The position numbers and the translations under genes were made by a program. The notes below the pieces were generated by a model, which was given only the letters and a program-made list of their open reading frames with translations, had not been told where the DNA came from and made no database searches. From Siphonodentalium dalli (taxonomy: Eukaryota; Mollusca; Scaphopoda; Gadilida; Siphonodentaliidae), in the NCBI GenBank assembly GCA_032622095.1, contig CP136061.1, positions 258,698,077 to 258,762,076 of the forward strand: a DNA stretch of 64,000 nt, written 5' to 3'. Positions 34,016 to 45,939 of the stretch are shown in pieces (within the stretch, counting starts at the first letter, position 1; each line of letters begins with the position of its first letter).

Positions 34016-35919
34016 TCTATACTATATATTTTGAGACTTCCGTATATATGTGTGTGTGTACTTTATAGAATCGAAAACGGCTGGCTCGATTGAGTTCAAA
34101 CTTCCCATCTAAGGGTAAAAACCCACGAACACCGTAGTTGTCGCGTTTTGGAGAAGCTATGAGCACCCTTTATCCACTCCCAAATCACCGCAAAGGCACG
34201 GCGGGGGTTAATCAAGTGATAATTTAATGAGCGTTTGTTTTTGACGCATCGCTATAAAGAGCGTCTGTTTACCATTCAACGTTATTAGCATCTGCAGAGA
34301 GATATACGGGAACAATAATTTTGAGTGGTTTCCTATGCGGGGAGATTTATTGGATGCCATAGTACTCTCACAACATCATTGTTATAGTATGTATGACACT
34401 TAGGTCACGGCTTAGGGGGGGGGGGGGTAGGTAGTGTGGATATAGGCATAATGCTTCTCAGAAATCCCGGTTACAAACCAACACTCACAATTTCGTCTTT
34501 TGCATCAGATACCAACATCTCGACCGATCGGGACAAAACTTGGTACGTGAGTGTAGTTTGACCAGGTGGCCGTCGTTGTCGTATTGGCGAGCCCGTGCGA
34601 CGCCCGTGCAGCGCATGCGCAGACGAGATCTCGGAAACGGGTGGAGCTATCGACTTGAAATTTGGTATGTGAATGTATTTTGCCCCGGATACGAATTTTA
34701 TCGGGTCGCCGAGCCCGTGCGACGCCAACTTCGCGCATGCGCAGACCAGATCTCGGAAACGGGTGGATCTACCGACTTGAAATTTGGATATTGAATAGCC
34801 CGGACAACGTCGGGCTCAACAATTTTTCATCGGGTCAGTTCTTTCCGCCCGATGTACCTTAAATCTTTTAGGAACGGGTACCATAATTTCTCTTGATTAA
34901 AAAGGCACAATTAACTCGTTGAAAAGCCAAAAAAATGTCATGTTTCTGACCAACGCCGCCAGTGGCGGGCTAACCTGCTATCTTGTCTATATATATATTT
35001 TGAGACTTCCGTATATATGTATATATATATATGTGTGTGTGGGCACTTCATAGAATCGAAAACGCGTGTACTGATTGAGCTCAAACTTCCTATGTAAGTG
35101 TAAAATCCCACCGACACCGCCGTGGTCGCGTTTCGGAGAAGCTCAGAGCAACCGTTCTCCGTCTCAGTCACAAAAAACGGCACTGCGGTGATTAAGACAT
35201 CAACGATCTTTATATTGACCTTATACGGAGGTGTTAACAATCAACGCTCTTTATTGCAATGGACGTGGCTAAACGACTGACCACATGCGTCCGAAATACG
35301 GATGCGGACGAAATGCAATTATAGCTCGAAATATTATGCAGAGGGATTTCACGACGGGATTAATTGAATGTCCGCTCTGAAATTTAGGACGGGGAGGACG
35401 GGTACCATGAATTAACTCATTGAAAAACAAAGAAAGCGTTATCTCGGAAACGGGTGGAGCTATCGACTTGAAATTTGCTATGTGAATGTATCTTGCCCCG
35501 GATACAAAATCTATCGGGTCGCCGAGCCCGTGCAACGCCAGCTTCGCGCATGCGCAGACGAGATCTCGGAAACGGGTGAAGCTATCTACTTGACATTTGG
35601 TATGTGAATGTATCTTGCCCCGGGTACGAATTTTATCGGGTCGCCGAGCCCGTGCGACGCCCGTGCAGCGCGTGCGCAGACGAGATCTCGGAAACGGGTG
35701 GAGCTATCGACTTGAAATTTGATATGTGAATGTATCTTGCCCCGGATACGAATTTTATCGGGTCGCCGAGCCCGTGCGACACAAGCTTCGCGCATGCGCA
35801 GACCATATCTCGGAAACGGGTGGAGCTATCGACTTGAAATTTGGTTAAATTTAAAAAATGTCATGTTTCTGAAACAAAGCCATGAGACGAATGCCGCCGG
35901 TGGCGGGCTAACATGCTAG
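34016..35919 (+). mobile_element. Helitron satellite unit 9 (1904 bp, short form)
   Basis: Short form with the ACATGCTAG end of units 5 and 7, but GGTGGATCTACC of units 6 and 8 in alpha and a long pure poly-G tract. It is therefore a recombinant between dimer positions. Confidence 0.85.
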
Positions 35920-37874
35920 TCTATACTATATATTTTGAGACTTCCGTATATATGTGTGTGTGTACTTTATAGAATCGAAAACGGCTGGCTCGATTGAGTT
36001 CAAACTTCCCATCTAAGGGTAAAAACCCACGAACACCGTAGTTGTCGCGTTTTGGAGAAGCTATGAGCACCCTTTATCCACTCCCAAATCACCGCAAAGG
36101 CACGGCGGGGGTTAATCAAGTGATAATTTAATGAGCGTTTGTTTTTGACGCATCGCTATAAAGAGCGTCTGTTTACCATTCAACGTTATTAGCATCTGCA
36201 GAGAGATATACGGGAACAATAATTTTGAGTGGTTTCCTATGCGGGGAGATTTATTGGATGCCATAGTACTCTTACAACATCATTGTTATAGTATGTATGA
36301 CACTTAGGTCACGGCTTAGGGAGGGGTAGGTAGTGTGGATATAGGCATAATGCTTCTCAGAAATCCCGGTTACAAACCAACACTCACAATTTCGTCTTTT
36401 GCATCAGATACCAACATCTCGACCGATCGGGACAAGACTTGGTACGTGAGTGTAGTTTGACCAGGTGGCCGTCGTTGTCGTATTGGCGAGCCCGTGCGAC
36501 GCCCGTGCAGCGCATGCGCAGACGAGATCTCGGAAACGGGTGGAGCTATCGACTTGAAATTTGGTATGTGAATGTATTTTGCCCCGGATACGAATTTTAT
36601 CGGGTCGCCGAGCCCGTGCGACGCCAACTTCGCGCATGCGCAGACCAGATCTCGGAAACGGGTGGAGCTACCGACTTGAAATTTGGATATTGAATAGCCC
36701 GGACAACGTCGGGCTCAACAATTTTTCATCGGGTCAGTTCTTTCCGCCCGATGTACCTTAAATCTTTTAGGAACGGGTACCATAATTTCTCTTGATTAAA
36801 ATGGCACAATTAACTCGTTGAAAAGCCAAAAAAATGTCATGTTTCTGACCAACGCCGCCAGTGGCGGGCTAACCTGCTATCTTGTCTATATATATATTTT
36901 GAGACTTCCGTATATATGTATATATATATATGTGTGTGTGGGCACTTCAAAGAATCGAAAACGCGTGTACTGATTGAGCTCAAACTTCCTATGTAAGTGT
37001 AAAATCCCACCGACACCGCCGTGGTCGCGTTTCGGAGAAGCTCAGAGCAACCGTTCTCCGTCTCAGTCACAAAAAAACGGCACTGCGGTGATTAAGACAT
37101 CAACGATCTTTATATTGACCTTATACGGAGGTGTTAACAATCAATGCTCTTTATTGCAATGGACGTGGCTAAACGACTGACCCCATGCATCCGAAATACG
37201 GATGTGGATTCCAATGGACGTTGCTAAACGACTGACCACATGCGTCCGAAATACGGATGCGGACGAAATGCAATTATAGCTCGAAATATTATGCAGAGGG
37301 ATTTCACGACGGGATTAATTGAATGTCCGCTCTGAAATTTAGGACGGGGAGGACGGGTACCATGAATTAACTCATTGAAAAACAAAGAAAGCGTTATCTC
37401 GGAAACGGGTGGAGCTATCGACTTGAAATTTGCTATGTGAATGTATCTTGCCCCGGATACAAAATCTATCGGGTCGCCGAGCCCGTGCGACGCCAGCTTC
37501 GCGCATGTGCAGACGAGATCTCGGAAACGGGTGAAGCTATCTACTTGACATTTGGTATGTGAATGTATCTTGCCCCGGGTACGAATTTTATCGGGTCGCC
37601 GAGCCCGTGCGACGCCCGTGCAGCGCGTGCGCAGACGAGATCTCGGAAACGGGTGGAGCTATCGACTTGAAATTTGATATGTGAATGTATCTTGCCCCGG
37701 ATACGAATTTTATCGGGTCGCCGAGCCCGTGCGACGCAAGCTTCGCGCATGCGCAGACCATATCTCGGAAACGGGTGGAGCTATCGACTTGAAATTTGGT
37801 TAAATTTAAAAAATGTCATGTTTCTGAAACAAAGCCATGAGACGAATGCCGCCGGTGGCGGGCTAACCTGCTAG
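35920..37874 (+). mobile_element. Helitron satellite unit 10 (1955 bp, chimeric)
   Basis: Alpha has the unit 6/8 marks TTAGGGAGGGG and ACAAGACTTGG. Beta has the long-form 55-bp duplication but a short-form 3' end (CCATATCTCGG). A crossover within beta is implied. Confidence 0.85.
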
Positions 37875-39826
37875 TCTATACTATATATTTTGAGACTTCC
37901 GTATATATGTGTGTGTGTACTTTATAGAATCGAAAACGGCTGGCTCGATTGAGTTCAAACTTCCCATCTAAGGGTAAAAACCCACGAACACCGTAGTTGT
38001 CGCGTTTTGGAGAAGCTATGAGCACCCTTTATCCACTCCCAAATCACCGCAAAGGCACGGCGGGGGTTAATCAAGTGATAATTTAATGAGCGTTTGTTTT
38101 TGACGCATCGCTATAAAGAGCGTCTGTTTACCATTCAACGTTATTAGCATCTGCAGAGAGATATACGGGAACAATAATTTTGAGTGGTTTCCTATGCGGG
38201 GAGATTTATTGGATGCCATAGTACTCTTACAACATCATTGTTATAGTATGTATGACACTTAGGTCACGGCTTAGGGGGGGTAGGTAGTGTGGATATAGGC
38301 ATAATGCTTCTCAGAAATCCCGGTTACAAACCAACACTCACAATTTCGTCTTTTGCATCAGATACCAACATCTCGACCGATCGGGACAAAACTTGGTACG
38401 TGAGTGTAGTTTGACCAGGTGGCCGTCGTTGTCGTATTGGCGAGCCCGTGCGACGCCCGTGCAGCGCATGCGCAGACGAGATCTCGGAAACGGGTGGAGC
38501 TATCGACTTGAAATTTGGTATGTGAATGTATTTTGCCCCGGATACGAATTTTATCGGGTCGCCGAGCCCGTGCGACGCCAACTTCGCGCATGCGCAGACC
38601 AGATCTCGGAAACGGGTGGAGCTACCGACTTGAAATTTGGATATTGAATAGCCCGGACAACGTCGGGCTCAACAATTTTTCATCGGGTCAGTTCTTTCCG
38701 CCCGATGTACCTTAAATCTTTAAGGAACGGGTACCATAATTTCTCTTGATTAAAAAGGCACAATTAACTCGTTGAAAAGCCAAACAAATGTCATGTTTCT
38801 GACCAACGCCGCCAGTGGCGGGCTAACCTGCTATCTTGTCTATATATATATTTTGAGACTTCCGTATATATTTATATATATATATGTGTGTGTGGGCACT
38901 TCATAGAATCGAAAACGCGTGTACTGATTGAGCTCAAACTTCCTATGTAAGTGTAAAATCCCACCGACACCGCCGTGGTCGCGTTTCGGAGAAGCTCAGA
39001 GCAACCGTTCTCCGTCTCAGTCACAAAAAACGGCACTGCGGTGGTTAAGACATCAACGATCTTTATATTGACCTTATACGGAGGTGTTAACAATCAACGC
39101 TCTTTATTGCAATGGACGTGGCTAAACGACTGACCCCATGCATCCGAAATACGGATGCGGATTCCAATGGACGTGGCTAAACGACTGACCACATGCGTCC
39201 GAAATACGGATGCGGACGAAATGCAATTATAGCTCGAAATATTATGCAGAGGGATTTCACGACGGGATTAATTGAACGTCCGCTCTGAAATTTAGGACGG
39301 GGAGGACGGGTACCATGAATTAACTCATTGAAAAACAAAGAAAGCGTTATCTCGGAAACGGGTGGAGCTATCGACTTGAAATTTGCTATGTGAATGTATC
39401 TTGCCCCGGATACAAACTCTATCGGGTCGCCGAGCCCGTGCGACGCCAGCTTCGCGCATGCGCAGACGAGATCTCGGAAACGGGTGAAGCTATCGACTTG
39501 AAATTTGGTATGTGAATGTATCTTGCCCCGGGTACGAATTTTATCGGGTCGCCGAGCCCGTGCGACGCCCGTGCAGCGCGTGCGCATACGAGATCTCGGA
39601 AACGGGTGGAGCTATCGACTTGAAATTTGATATGTGAATGTATCTTGCCCCGGATACGATTTTTATCGGGTCGCGAGCCCGTGCGACGCAAGCTTCGCGC
39701 ATGCGCAGACCATATCTCGGAAACGGGTGGACCTATCGACTTGAAATTTGGTTAAATTTAAAAAATGTCATGTTTCTGAAACAAAGCCATGAGACGAATG
39801 CCGCCGGTGGCGGGCTAACCTGCTAG
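37875..39826 (+). mobile_element. Helitron satellite unit 11 (1952 bp, last full unit)
   Basis: Most diverged of the full units, as expected at an array edge. It shows AATCTTTAAGGAACGGG, CCAAACAAATGTC, TATATTTATATA and a one-base loss at GGGTCGCGAGCCC near 39672. Confidence 0.85.
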
Positions 39827-42606
39827 TCTATACTATATATTTTGAGACTTCCGTATATATGTGTGTGTGTACTTTATAGAATCGAAAACGGCTGGCTCGA
39901 TTGAGTTCAAACTTCCCATCTAAGGGTAAAAACCCACGAACACCGTAGTTGTCGCGTTTTGGAGAAGCTATGAGCACCCTTTATCCACTCCCAAATCACC
40001 GCAAAGGCACGGCGGGGGTTAATCAAGTGATAATTTAATGAGCGTTTGTTTTTGACGCATCGCTATAAAGAGCGTCTGTTTACCATTCAACGTTATTGGC
40101 ATCTGCAGAGAGATATACTGGAACATTGAGTGGTTTCCTATGCGGGGAGATTTATTGGATGCCATAGTACTCTTACAACATCATTGTTATAGCATGTATA
40201 ACACTTAGGCCAGGGCTTAGGGGGTGGATAGTTATAGGCATAATGCTTCTCAGAAATCCCGGTTATAAACCAACACTCACAATTTCGTATTTACGCAAAC
40301 GCAACGTTATCGCTCGAAATTTATTATGCAGAGAGATATACGGGAACAAGTGCTTTCCTATTTTTAGAACGCAACACATGATACCAAACAAAACTAGAGG
40401 TCAGATTCCATGGAATCAGATATACTTCCATGGTATTCCATCCCATCCCATGTGAGTGTTATGCGTATATGTGTGTTCCTCTTCATGCGAATGCATATTG
40501 GTGCCTTACGATCCGATGGTGAACTTGCATTGACATTTCTTAATTTAATATATATTTTGGTACTTCTGTCTGTCTGTTTGTTTGTCTGTCAGCTATGGCC
40601 GGGAAAACTGCTGGACGGATTTTGACGAAATCTGATAAATGTGGGTACTTTTGTCCAGGGAGTGTTTTGGGCGGGTCGAATCGTGACCCCCGACCTGACA
40701 TTTGTCTTCAAAAAGGACAATCGAAGGTCAAATCTGGTAAAACACGGATTTCCACGAAATTCGACACCTATGGTTACTTTTGTCCGGGGAGTCTTTTGGG
40801 CGGGTCAAGTCGTGACCCCGACCTGACATTGACCTTCGAAATGGTCAGTTCAAGGTCAAATCGAGTAAAACGATCGGATTTCGACGAAATTTGATACCTA
40901 GGAAAACTTTTGTCCGAGGAGTGTTTTGGACAGGTCAAATCGTGACAATAGGTTACTTTTACAGTAGAGCGGACATACCTATATAGTATATCGGTGAGCA
41001 TATTCATGTATTTGCCTTGCTTCTTGCTAAGTCCGTTTGAATTTGCGTCATGAAGAGAGGGTTTGAATTTTAGTAATATATATCACCCGTCACAACGTTA
41101 TACGCTACCAGGGTTAAACCGTTCAATATAAATCATTAAAAAGTGTACTAATCTTGCGTTTAGACACTACTTATCACATCCACTCATCGAAAAGTTTTTA
41201 TCTCAATATACGATTTTCGGAGTAATTTTCCCCATTTGATATTCGGTGGAATTTTCCAAATCTGAACCCACCCGACACAAACACTCCCTTGAGCAGGTTG
41301 CGTTTATATTAGAGAGGTCAAATTTTAGAGGCATACCTACATTATACCGGCTTATGTACCACCGCATTAAACTCGCTCCTACATCAGCCCGTTTGGATTT
41401 GGGGCTAAAAATCGGCTAGTGATAGACTACATAAGTATACATATTTATTATATATAGCGTTGTCACGAGTAAACCGTTCCATCTGAAAATTAGAAAATCG
41501 CCCTCTGGATGCGCGTGAACACTAGCCATCAGATGTACTCGTAAAAAAAAATTATCTCGATGTTTGAATTTCCCCCCCTTTGCAATTTTCGTGGAATTTT
41601 CCTAAAGTCTCGACCCACCCTGACACGCATTCTCCGTTGGGCATGTTACATTTACAGTATAGCCGTCAAACTTCTGGGACGTACATAAAGTATGTCAATG
41701 TACATGCTACGACAATATTTTGCTCTTTAACCAGCCGGTTTAGATTTGGCGGGAAAAATAGTTGCAATATTTCCGTACACCGTAACGCGGAAAGTGTTTG
41801 GTAAAAAAAAAATTAAGCGGTATATTCGAGTTAGAACTACTCGTCCAATTCGGAATATGCAATACAAAATTGAGAGCTCTGTACTTATAAAAAAGTGCTT
41901 TCCTATTTTTAGAACGCAACACATGATACCAAACAAAATTACGTCGCGTTGGTGTTGGGGTTCACGACGGGATTAATTGACTGTCCGCTCTTTGCGAGGA
42001 TGGGGTTCACGACGGGATTAACTTTGCGGGGACTATTGACCAACTCGTAAGGGTGGACAACCTCTGTCAGGGGCTGCTCAATGGCCACGGGCAGGTTAAA
42101 AAAATCATACCTCTTCTGGGTCTGGGCGTGTATAGACATGAGCGTGTTGTGTTCCTAGGAACGCGGAGCGTGTTGTGTTCCTAAGAACGCGGATCGGGTA
42201 AGTTTTTCCGCCTCAGGTGAGCTCAAACTTCGTATATAAGTGTAAAAACACACGGGGTCGTCGACGTCGCATTGTGTGAAACATTCTTATGTCTGTCGTT
42301 CCTAGGAACGGGGGAATTTTTCATCGGGTCAGTCTTAACCTTCAAACGGGTACCCACAAATTATATATTGTGACCCCGACATGACCTTGACCTTGAAAAT
42401 GATCAATTCAAGGTAAAATCGGGTAAAATATTGAAAAACCCAATATTAACTCATTGAAAAACACAAACAAAACATAAAACATTGTCATGTTTCTGACCAA
42501 GCACCCCATAATATTAAAAGTTAAAAAAATATATAAATAAAAACAAAATAATTACAAAAATGTCATGTTTCGGACAAACGCCGCCGGTGGCGGGCTAACC
42601 TGCTAG
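39827..42606 (+). mobile_element. Helitron element c (2780 bp, diverged)
   Basis: Starts like a satellite unit and follows it to about 40300, then leaves it. It later carries three tandem ~137-bp boxes (about 40595-40935), an AT-rich middle, and fragments such as TTCACGACGGGATTAATTGA (about 41970 and 42010) also present in the units. It ends CGCCGGTGGCGGGCTAACCTGCTAG. This may be two or more elements merged by decay. Confidence 0.65.
40595..40935. repeat. ~137-bp tandem boxes with AAGGTCAAATC
   Basis: Three diverged copies of a unit running from GACGGATTTYGACGAAAT through GTTTTGGGCGGGTC and CGACCTGACATTGACCTT to TTCAAGGTCAAATCGGGTAAAA. Single degenerate copies recur at about 42370-42430, 43585-43640 and 44330-44400. 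Confidence 0.7.
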
Positions 42607-42631
42607 TCTATACTATATATTTTGAGACTTC

Positions 42632-42681
<50 letters not shown>

Positions 42682-43823
42682 TTCATAGAATCGAAAACGG
42701 TTCGCTCGATTGAGTTCAAACTTCCCATCTAAATGTAAAAAAACACGGGAATCGTCGTCGCGGAATTTTGGAGAAGCTCAGAGCACGCGTTCTCCACTCC
42801 CAAATCACGCAAAGGCACGGCGGGGGTTAATCGCGTTGATAGTTAAAGAGCGTTCCTATCGCATTGTAGTTGATAAAGAGCGTATATGCCTGATGTCATT
42901 CTTACGACTGTTTCTCGGCGTGTGCGTGTAAGACTGTATGCAGACATGAGCGTGTTGTGTGACGACATTCCCAACACCTAGCAGGGACAAATATCTATTA
43001 GCCAACATCAAGGCGAGTTTTGCGACGTATTAATTCAAATGCTTTCGATCAAACAATATTATTTGTCGCACTCATATTTCGTCATCTGTACGAATCCACT
43101 GCAATCGACCTATTTTTAGAACGCAGCACATGTCGCGTTGCCGTTGGTGATGGGGTCCACGGCGGGATTAATTTAAATATGTCATGTTGGTAACAATATC
43201 TAGCCGAGAATTCCTCAGACATACAGACGAATGCGACCAGCAAATTTCAAAATTGGTCACTTGACCTCCCCATGAATATCTTCTGGGAAATGCCAGGGAA
43301 CGTTTGCCCATTATCGGGCCATTGTGTGTGTCGCGATCCCGCAATTTTAACACTTTCGAGGTAAATACACGTGGTTGTGAATTACGTCACGCCACGTGGG
43401 TCCAGGCGGAAGTTAACCTGACCCTTCCAATGCCGCGTACGTTAGTGATATGGAGTTATAGCGTGCGCGTTATGTTTTTTGACTGACCGCAGTGCCCGAT
43501 CCGCCGAATGTGAACATGTTATCAACTGTTACGGCAGTCCGTGGCCCACGGCAGTCAATTGCCGTGCCGAATATTGAAGTCTACTGATCAATTCAAGGTC
43601 AAATCGGGTAAAACTCGCTGATTTCGACGAAATTGTACACCTGGGTGCAGCATACGTGTCTCGGAAGCTGTTGCAATTGCTTTTTCGAACAAAGCCATGA
43701 GACGAAAAATTAAAAAGGCACAATTAACTCATTGAAAAACAAAACAATTTAATTAAAAAAAATTAAAACTTAAAAATTGTCATGTTTCTGACGATTGCCG
43801 CCAGTGGCGGGCTAACCTGCTAG
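42607..43823 (+). mobile_element. Helitron element d (1217 bp)
   Basis: Begins TCTATACTATATATTTTG and ends CGCCAGTGGCGGGCTAACCTGCTAG. Near the 5' end a (TA)n run of about 23 repeats (42632-42678) replaces the TGTGTG region of other copies. The interior is diverged. Confidence 0.7.
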
Positions 43824-44548
43824 TATTATATATTTTGAGAACTACGTATATATATATATATGTTTGTGTAATTATATGTGGGTACTTAATAGAATCGAAA
43901 ACGGCTGAGCGGATTGAGCTCAAACTTCCTATATAAGGGTCAAAATCCACGAGAATCGTCGTCGTCGCATTTTGGACAAGCTCTGAGCACTCATTCTCCA
44001 CTCCCAATCATCAAAATCACCCTAAACGGCACTTCGGGGTTAATCGCTTTGATAGTTAAAGAGCGTTCCTATCCGCAGTGTGGTTGATAAAGAGCGTATG
44101 TGCGTAATGTGATTCTTACGTCTGGGTCTGGGCGTGTGCGTCATTATACATACATGAGCGTGTGATTCTTACGAACTTAGGGCTTCATATGAACGCGGAT
44201 CGGGTCAGTTTTTCCGCCCTAGGTGATCTTCACCTTGAAACGGGTACTCACAAATTATATATATGTGTGTCCTTTGTAGACTCGAACCGATTGAGCTCAA
44301 ACTTGCTACCTACGGGAAGTGTCAAGGACGGGTTAAATTGTGACCTCCGACCTGACATTGACCTTGAAAATGATCAATTCAAGGTCAAATCGGGTAAAAT
44401 ATTGAAAAAACCAAAAATTAATTCAAAAATATAAAAAAAAATTAATTAAAAAAATTAATACAATTAAATTAATTAAAAAAAATAATTAAACAAATTAAAC
44501 ATTGTCATGTTTCTGACGAACGCAGCCAGTGGAGGGCTAACCTGCTAG
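43824..44548 (+). mobile_element. Helitron element e (725 bp, last in the concatemer)
   Basis: The 5' end is decayed to TATTATATATTTTGAG. The 3' end is CAGCCAGTGGAGGGCTAACCTGCTAG, so the hairpin has one lost pair. The next base is T and no further Helitron start follows, marking the right edge of the concatemer. Confidence 0.65.
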
Positions 44549-45117
44549 TACTATACATATGCAGATATTTTTTTATTATAATTTTATACCACTGGCGAGC
44601 GAATGTCGTGAGCCAAGAGAGTGCTTGCAGTAAGAAAGATATATATGTGAACGCGAGGGATGCCATACCTTTATATACATATAAATTCCATTGACCATTT
44701 TGTATATGACTTTCCTCACCACATGTGATTTATTCTTCAATAAACATTTGTTGGATGACAAGTTGAAACTATTTGCTACAAAATATGAATTATTATTATT
44801 AAATTAGTGTGTTAATTCATTTACCTTATCGTCACTTTTATTTGCTGATTGGGTAATAATTTTAGTGGAAGAATAGCAAATGTCATGATTATTTCCAAAC
44901 TTTACCCCAAGCACATGTTTACAGTGAATCAGAAACAAAAAATTTTGTAGTGCAATTTTCAAGCTAAATTTCTTGTTTTTGTATTATACAATTGTCATCT
45001 ACAGTGTGTTTCTGCATATATACATATGGGTCGACTTGTTAGATGGACACACACTTGTTGATTTCCCCTGACAACTTAAATAATATTTATTCCATGCACA
45101 ATTGCTATATTTGACCC

Positions 45118-45560
45118 GCCATATCAAAATCCAGTCGGAAGTCGGGATTTGTTTTACCCTGTGCCAATGCATTCTCTTATATATGCGAGTCGACCATAGG
45201 TCGCCTCGCATATATAAGAGAATACATTGGTCTAACAATTTTTTACAATTTTAATAATTTTTTCTTGTATTCTTTAACAATTTTATAATTTCACCCATAC
45301 AGAGCCCCAGACAAACACGAGCAGACGACACTCTTTTATATGCTTCTATATATGTGTGGGGCTCCCTGCAGGGTAATGGATGTTTTTGATTTTATGTCCT
45401 AAAAATTGTAAGAAACATTTATTTAACAAAAATGATAAACAATTGTTAGGCCAATGCATTCTCTTATATATGGGAGGCGACCTATGGTCGACTCGCGTAT
45501 ATAAGAGAATGCATTGGTACAGGGTAAAAAAATCCCGACTTCCGACTGGATTTGATATGG
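45118..45560. mobile_element. Family B foldback with extended arms
   Basis: The arms start CCATATCAAAATCCAGTCGG and include the whole 68-bp palindrome. They are inverted at the right as CCGACTGGATTTGATATGG. The spacer holds CAGAGCCCCAGACAAAC and GTGTGGGGCTCCCTGCAGGG, as in the 4434-4654 copy. This is the most complete family B copy here and lies just inside intron 1 next to exon 1. Confidence 0.7.
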
Positions 45561-45740
45561 CTGGTCACATATGTGAAATATGACACATGCATACAGTAAT
45601 TATGCTGTCGTGGAACGATTTCGACATCGAGAATTGTGCTTATTTTTTATTTAAAAAAATTCCGAATATTATGTAACAAACATTGTATTTGGTGACATTG
45701 TATTTGGTGACATTGGATATGATACAATGAAGATACGTAC

Positions 45741-45861
45741 CGAGTCCTGGAACGATGAAGTTAAGTATACAGCATATCACAGCTAACGGCATAGGCATCG
45801 CAGGGACGGCTATGCGCTGATCCTTTCCGCGCGCCCCTCCTTGTCCGGTACCGGACCCCAT
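45741..45861 (-). CDS. Spec3-like protein, exon 1 (start exon)
   Basis: Encodes residues 1-40 plus one base. ATG in a good context (AACATGG). A short Gly-rich, basic N-terminus is followed by AVPAMPMPLAVICC and LNFIVPGLG, the hallmark first membrane segment of the Spec3/Stum family. The donor is CTCG|GTACGT at 45740. Past the donor the frame reads into a short ATTTGGTGACATTGT duplication and is not coding. Confidence 0.85.
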
Positions 45862-45918
45862 GTTTCTAGCGAGCGGTTATCAGGTCGTGGTATTGGGTTT
45901 TTAACAATTGTTTGTAGG

Positions 45919-45932
45919 TGTATATATATATG
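45919..45932 (-). promoter_or_regulatory. TATA-like run upstream of the Spec3-like start
   Basis: TATATATATA about 60 bp before the ATG on the minus strand. It could be a core promoter if the first coding exon is also the first exon. AT-rich surroundings make chance likely. Confidence 0.25.
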
Positions 45933-45939
45933 AAGGTAC

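Larger units (their letters stand above)
17638..44548 (+). mobile_element. Helitron concatemer, 16 elements head to tail
   Basis: Every element starts at or near TCTATACTATATATTTTG and ends with a GC hairpin (GCCGCCGGTGGCGG) followed about 8 bp later by CTAG. Almost all neighbours abut as CTAG|TC with no host bases between. TC at the 5' end, a 3' hairpin plus CTRR, and insertion between A and T are the Helitron signature. The base before 17638 is A and the base after 44548 is T. No RepHel protein is encoded, so all elements are nonautonomous. The core (18590-39826) is a near-uniform 1.9-kb satellite. Confidence 0.85.
7825..45740 (-). other. Intron 1 of the Spec3-like gene
   Basis: About 37.9 kb. 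Donor CTCG|GTACGT at 45740 and acceptor TTTGCAG at 7825 on the minus strand. It holds family B foldbacks, a mini-Polinton (10089-15423) and a Helitron concatemer (17638-44548), both annotated separately. The Helitron units point in the + direction, antisense to the gene. The intron call depends on the exon 1/exon 2 pairing. Confidence 0.7.
4856..45861 (-). other. Gene span: Spec3/Stum-family protein, three coding exons
   Basis: Join of 45741-45861, 7639-7824 and 4856-5451 on the minus strand, 903 nt including stop, 300 residues. Both introns have GT donors and AG acceptors, and the phase is +1 at both junctions. Joining exon 1 to exon 2 completes the conserved VPGLGT-IIAGF block that is continuous in Spec3/Stum proteins, which is the main argument that these distant exons are one gene. 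Introns are about 37,916 and 2,187 bp. Family members are small membrane proteins linked to cilia or mechanosensory cells in other animals. The function here is inferred only from family. Extra untranslated exons cannot be excluded. Confidence 0.8.

Noticed and set aside
19045-39826. Repeated open frames of 66-100 codons in every satellite unit, on both strands
   Set aside because: They recur only because the unit is repeated, overlap each other in several frames, and consist of translated sub-repeats. No domain or codon bias supports coding.
17638-44548. Array as a CRISPR or an rDNA-type repeat
   Set aside because: Units are 1.9 kb with Helitron ends, no rRNA sequence, and no spacer-repeat structure of CRISPR size.
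45640-45740. Extension of the exon 1 frame beyond 45741
   Set aside because: A GTACGT donor interrupts the conserved VPGLGT block here. The extension reads a duplicated ATTTGGTGACATTGT segment with no family similarity.
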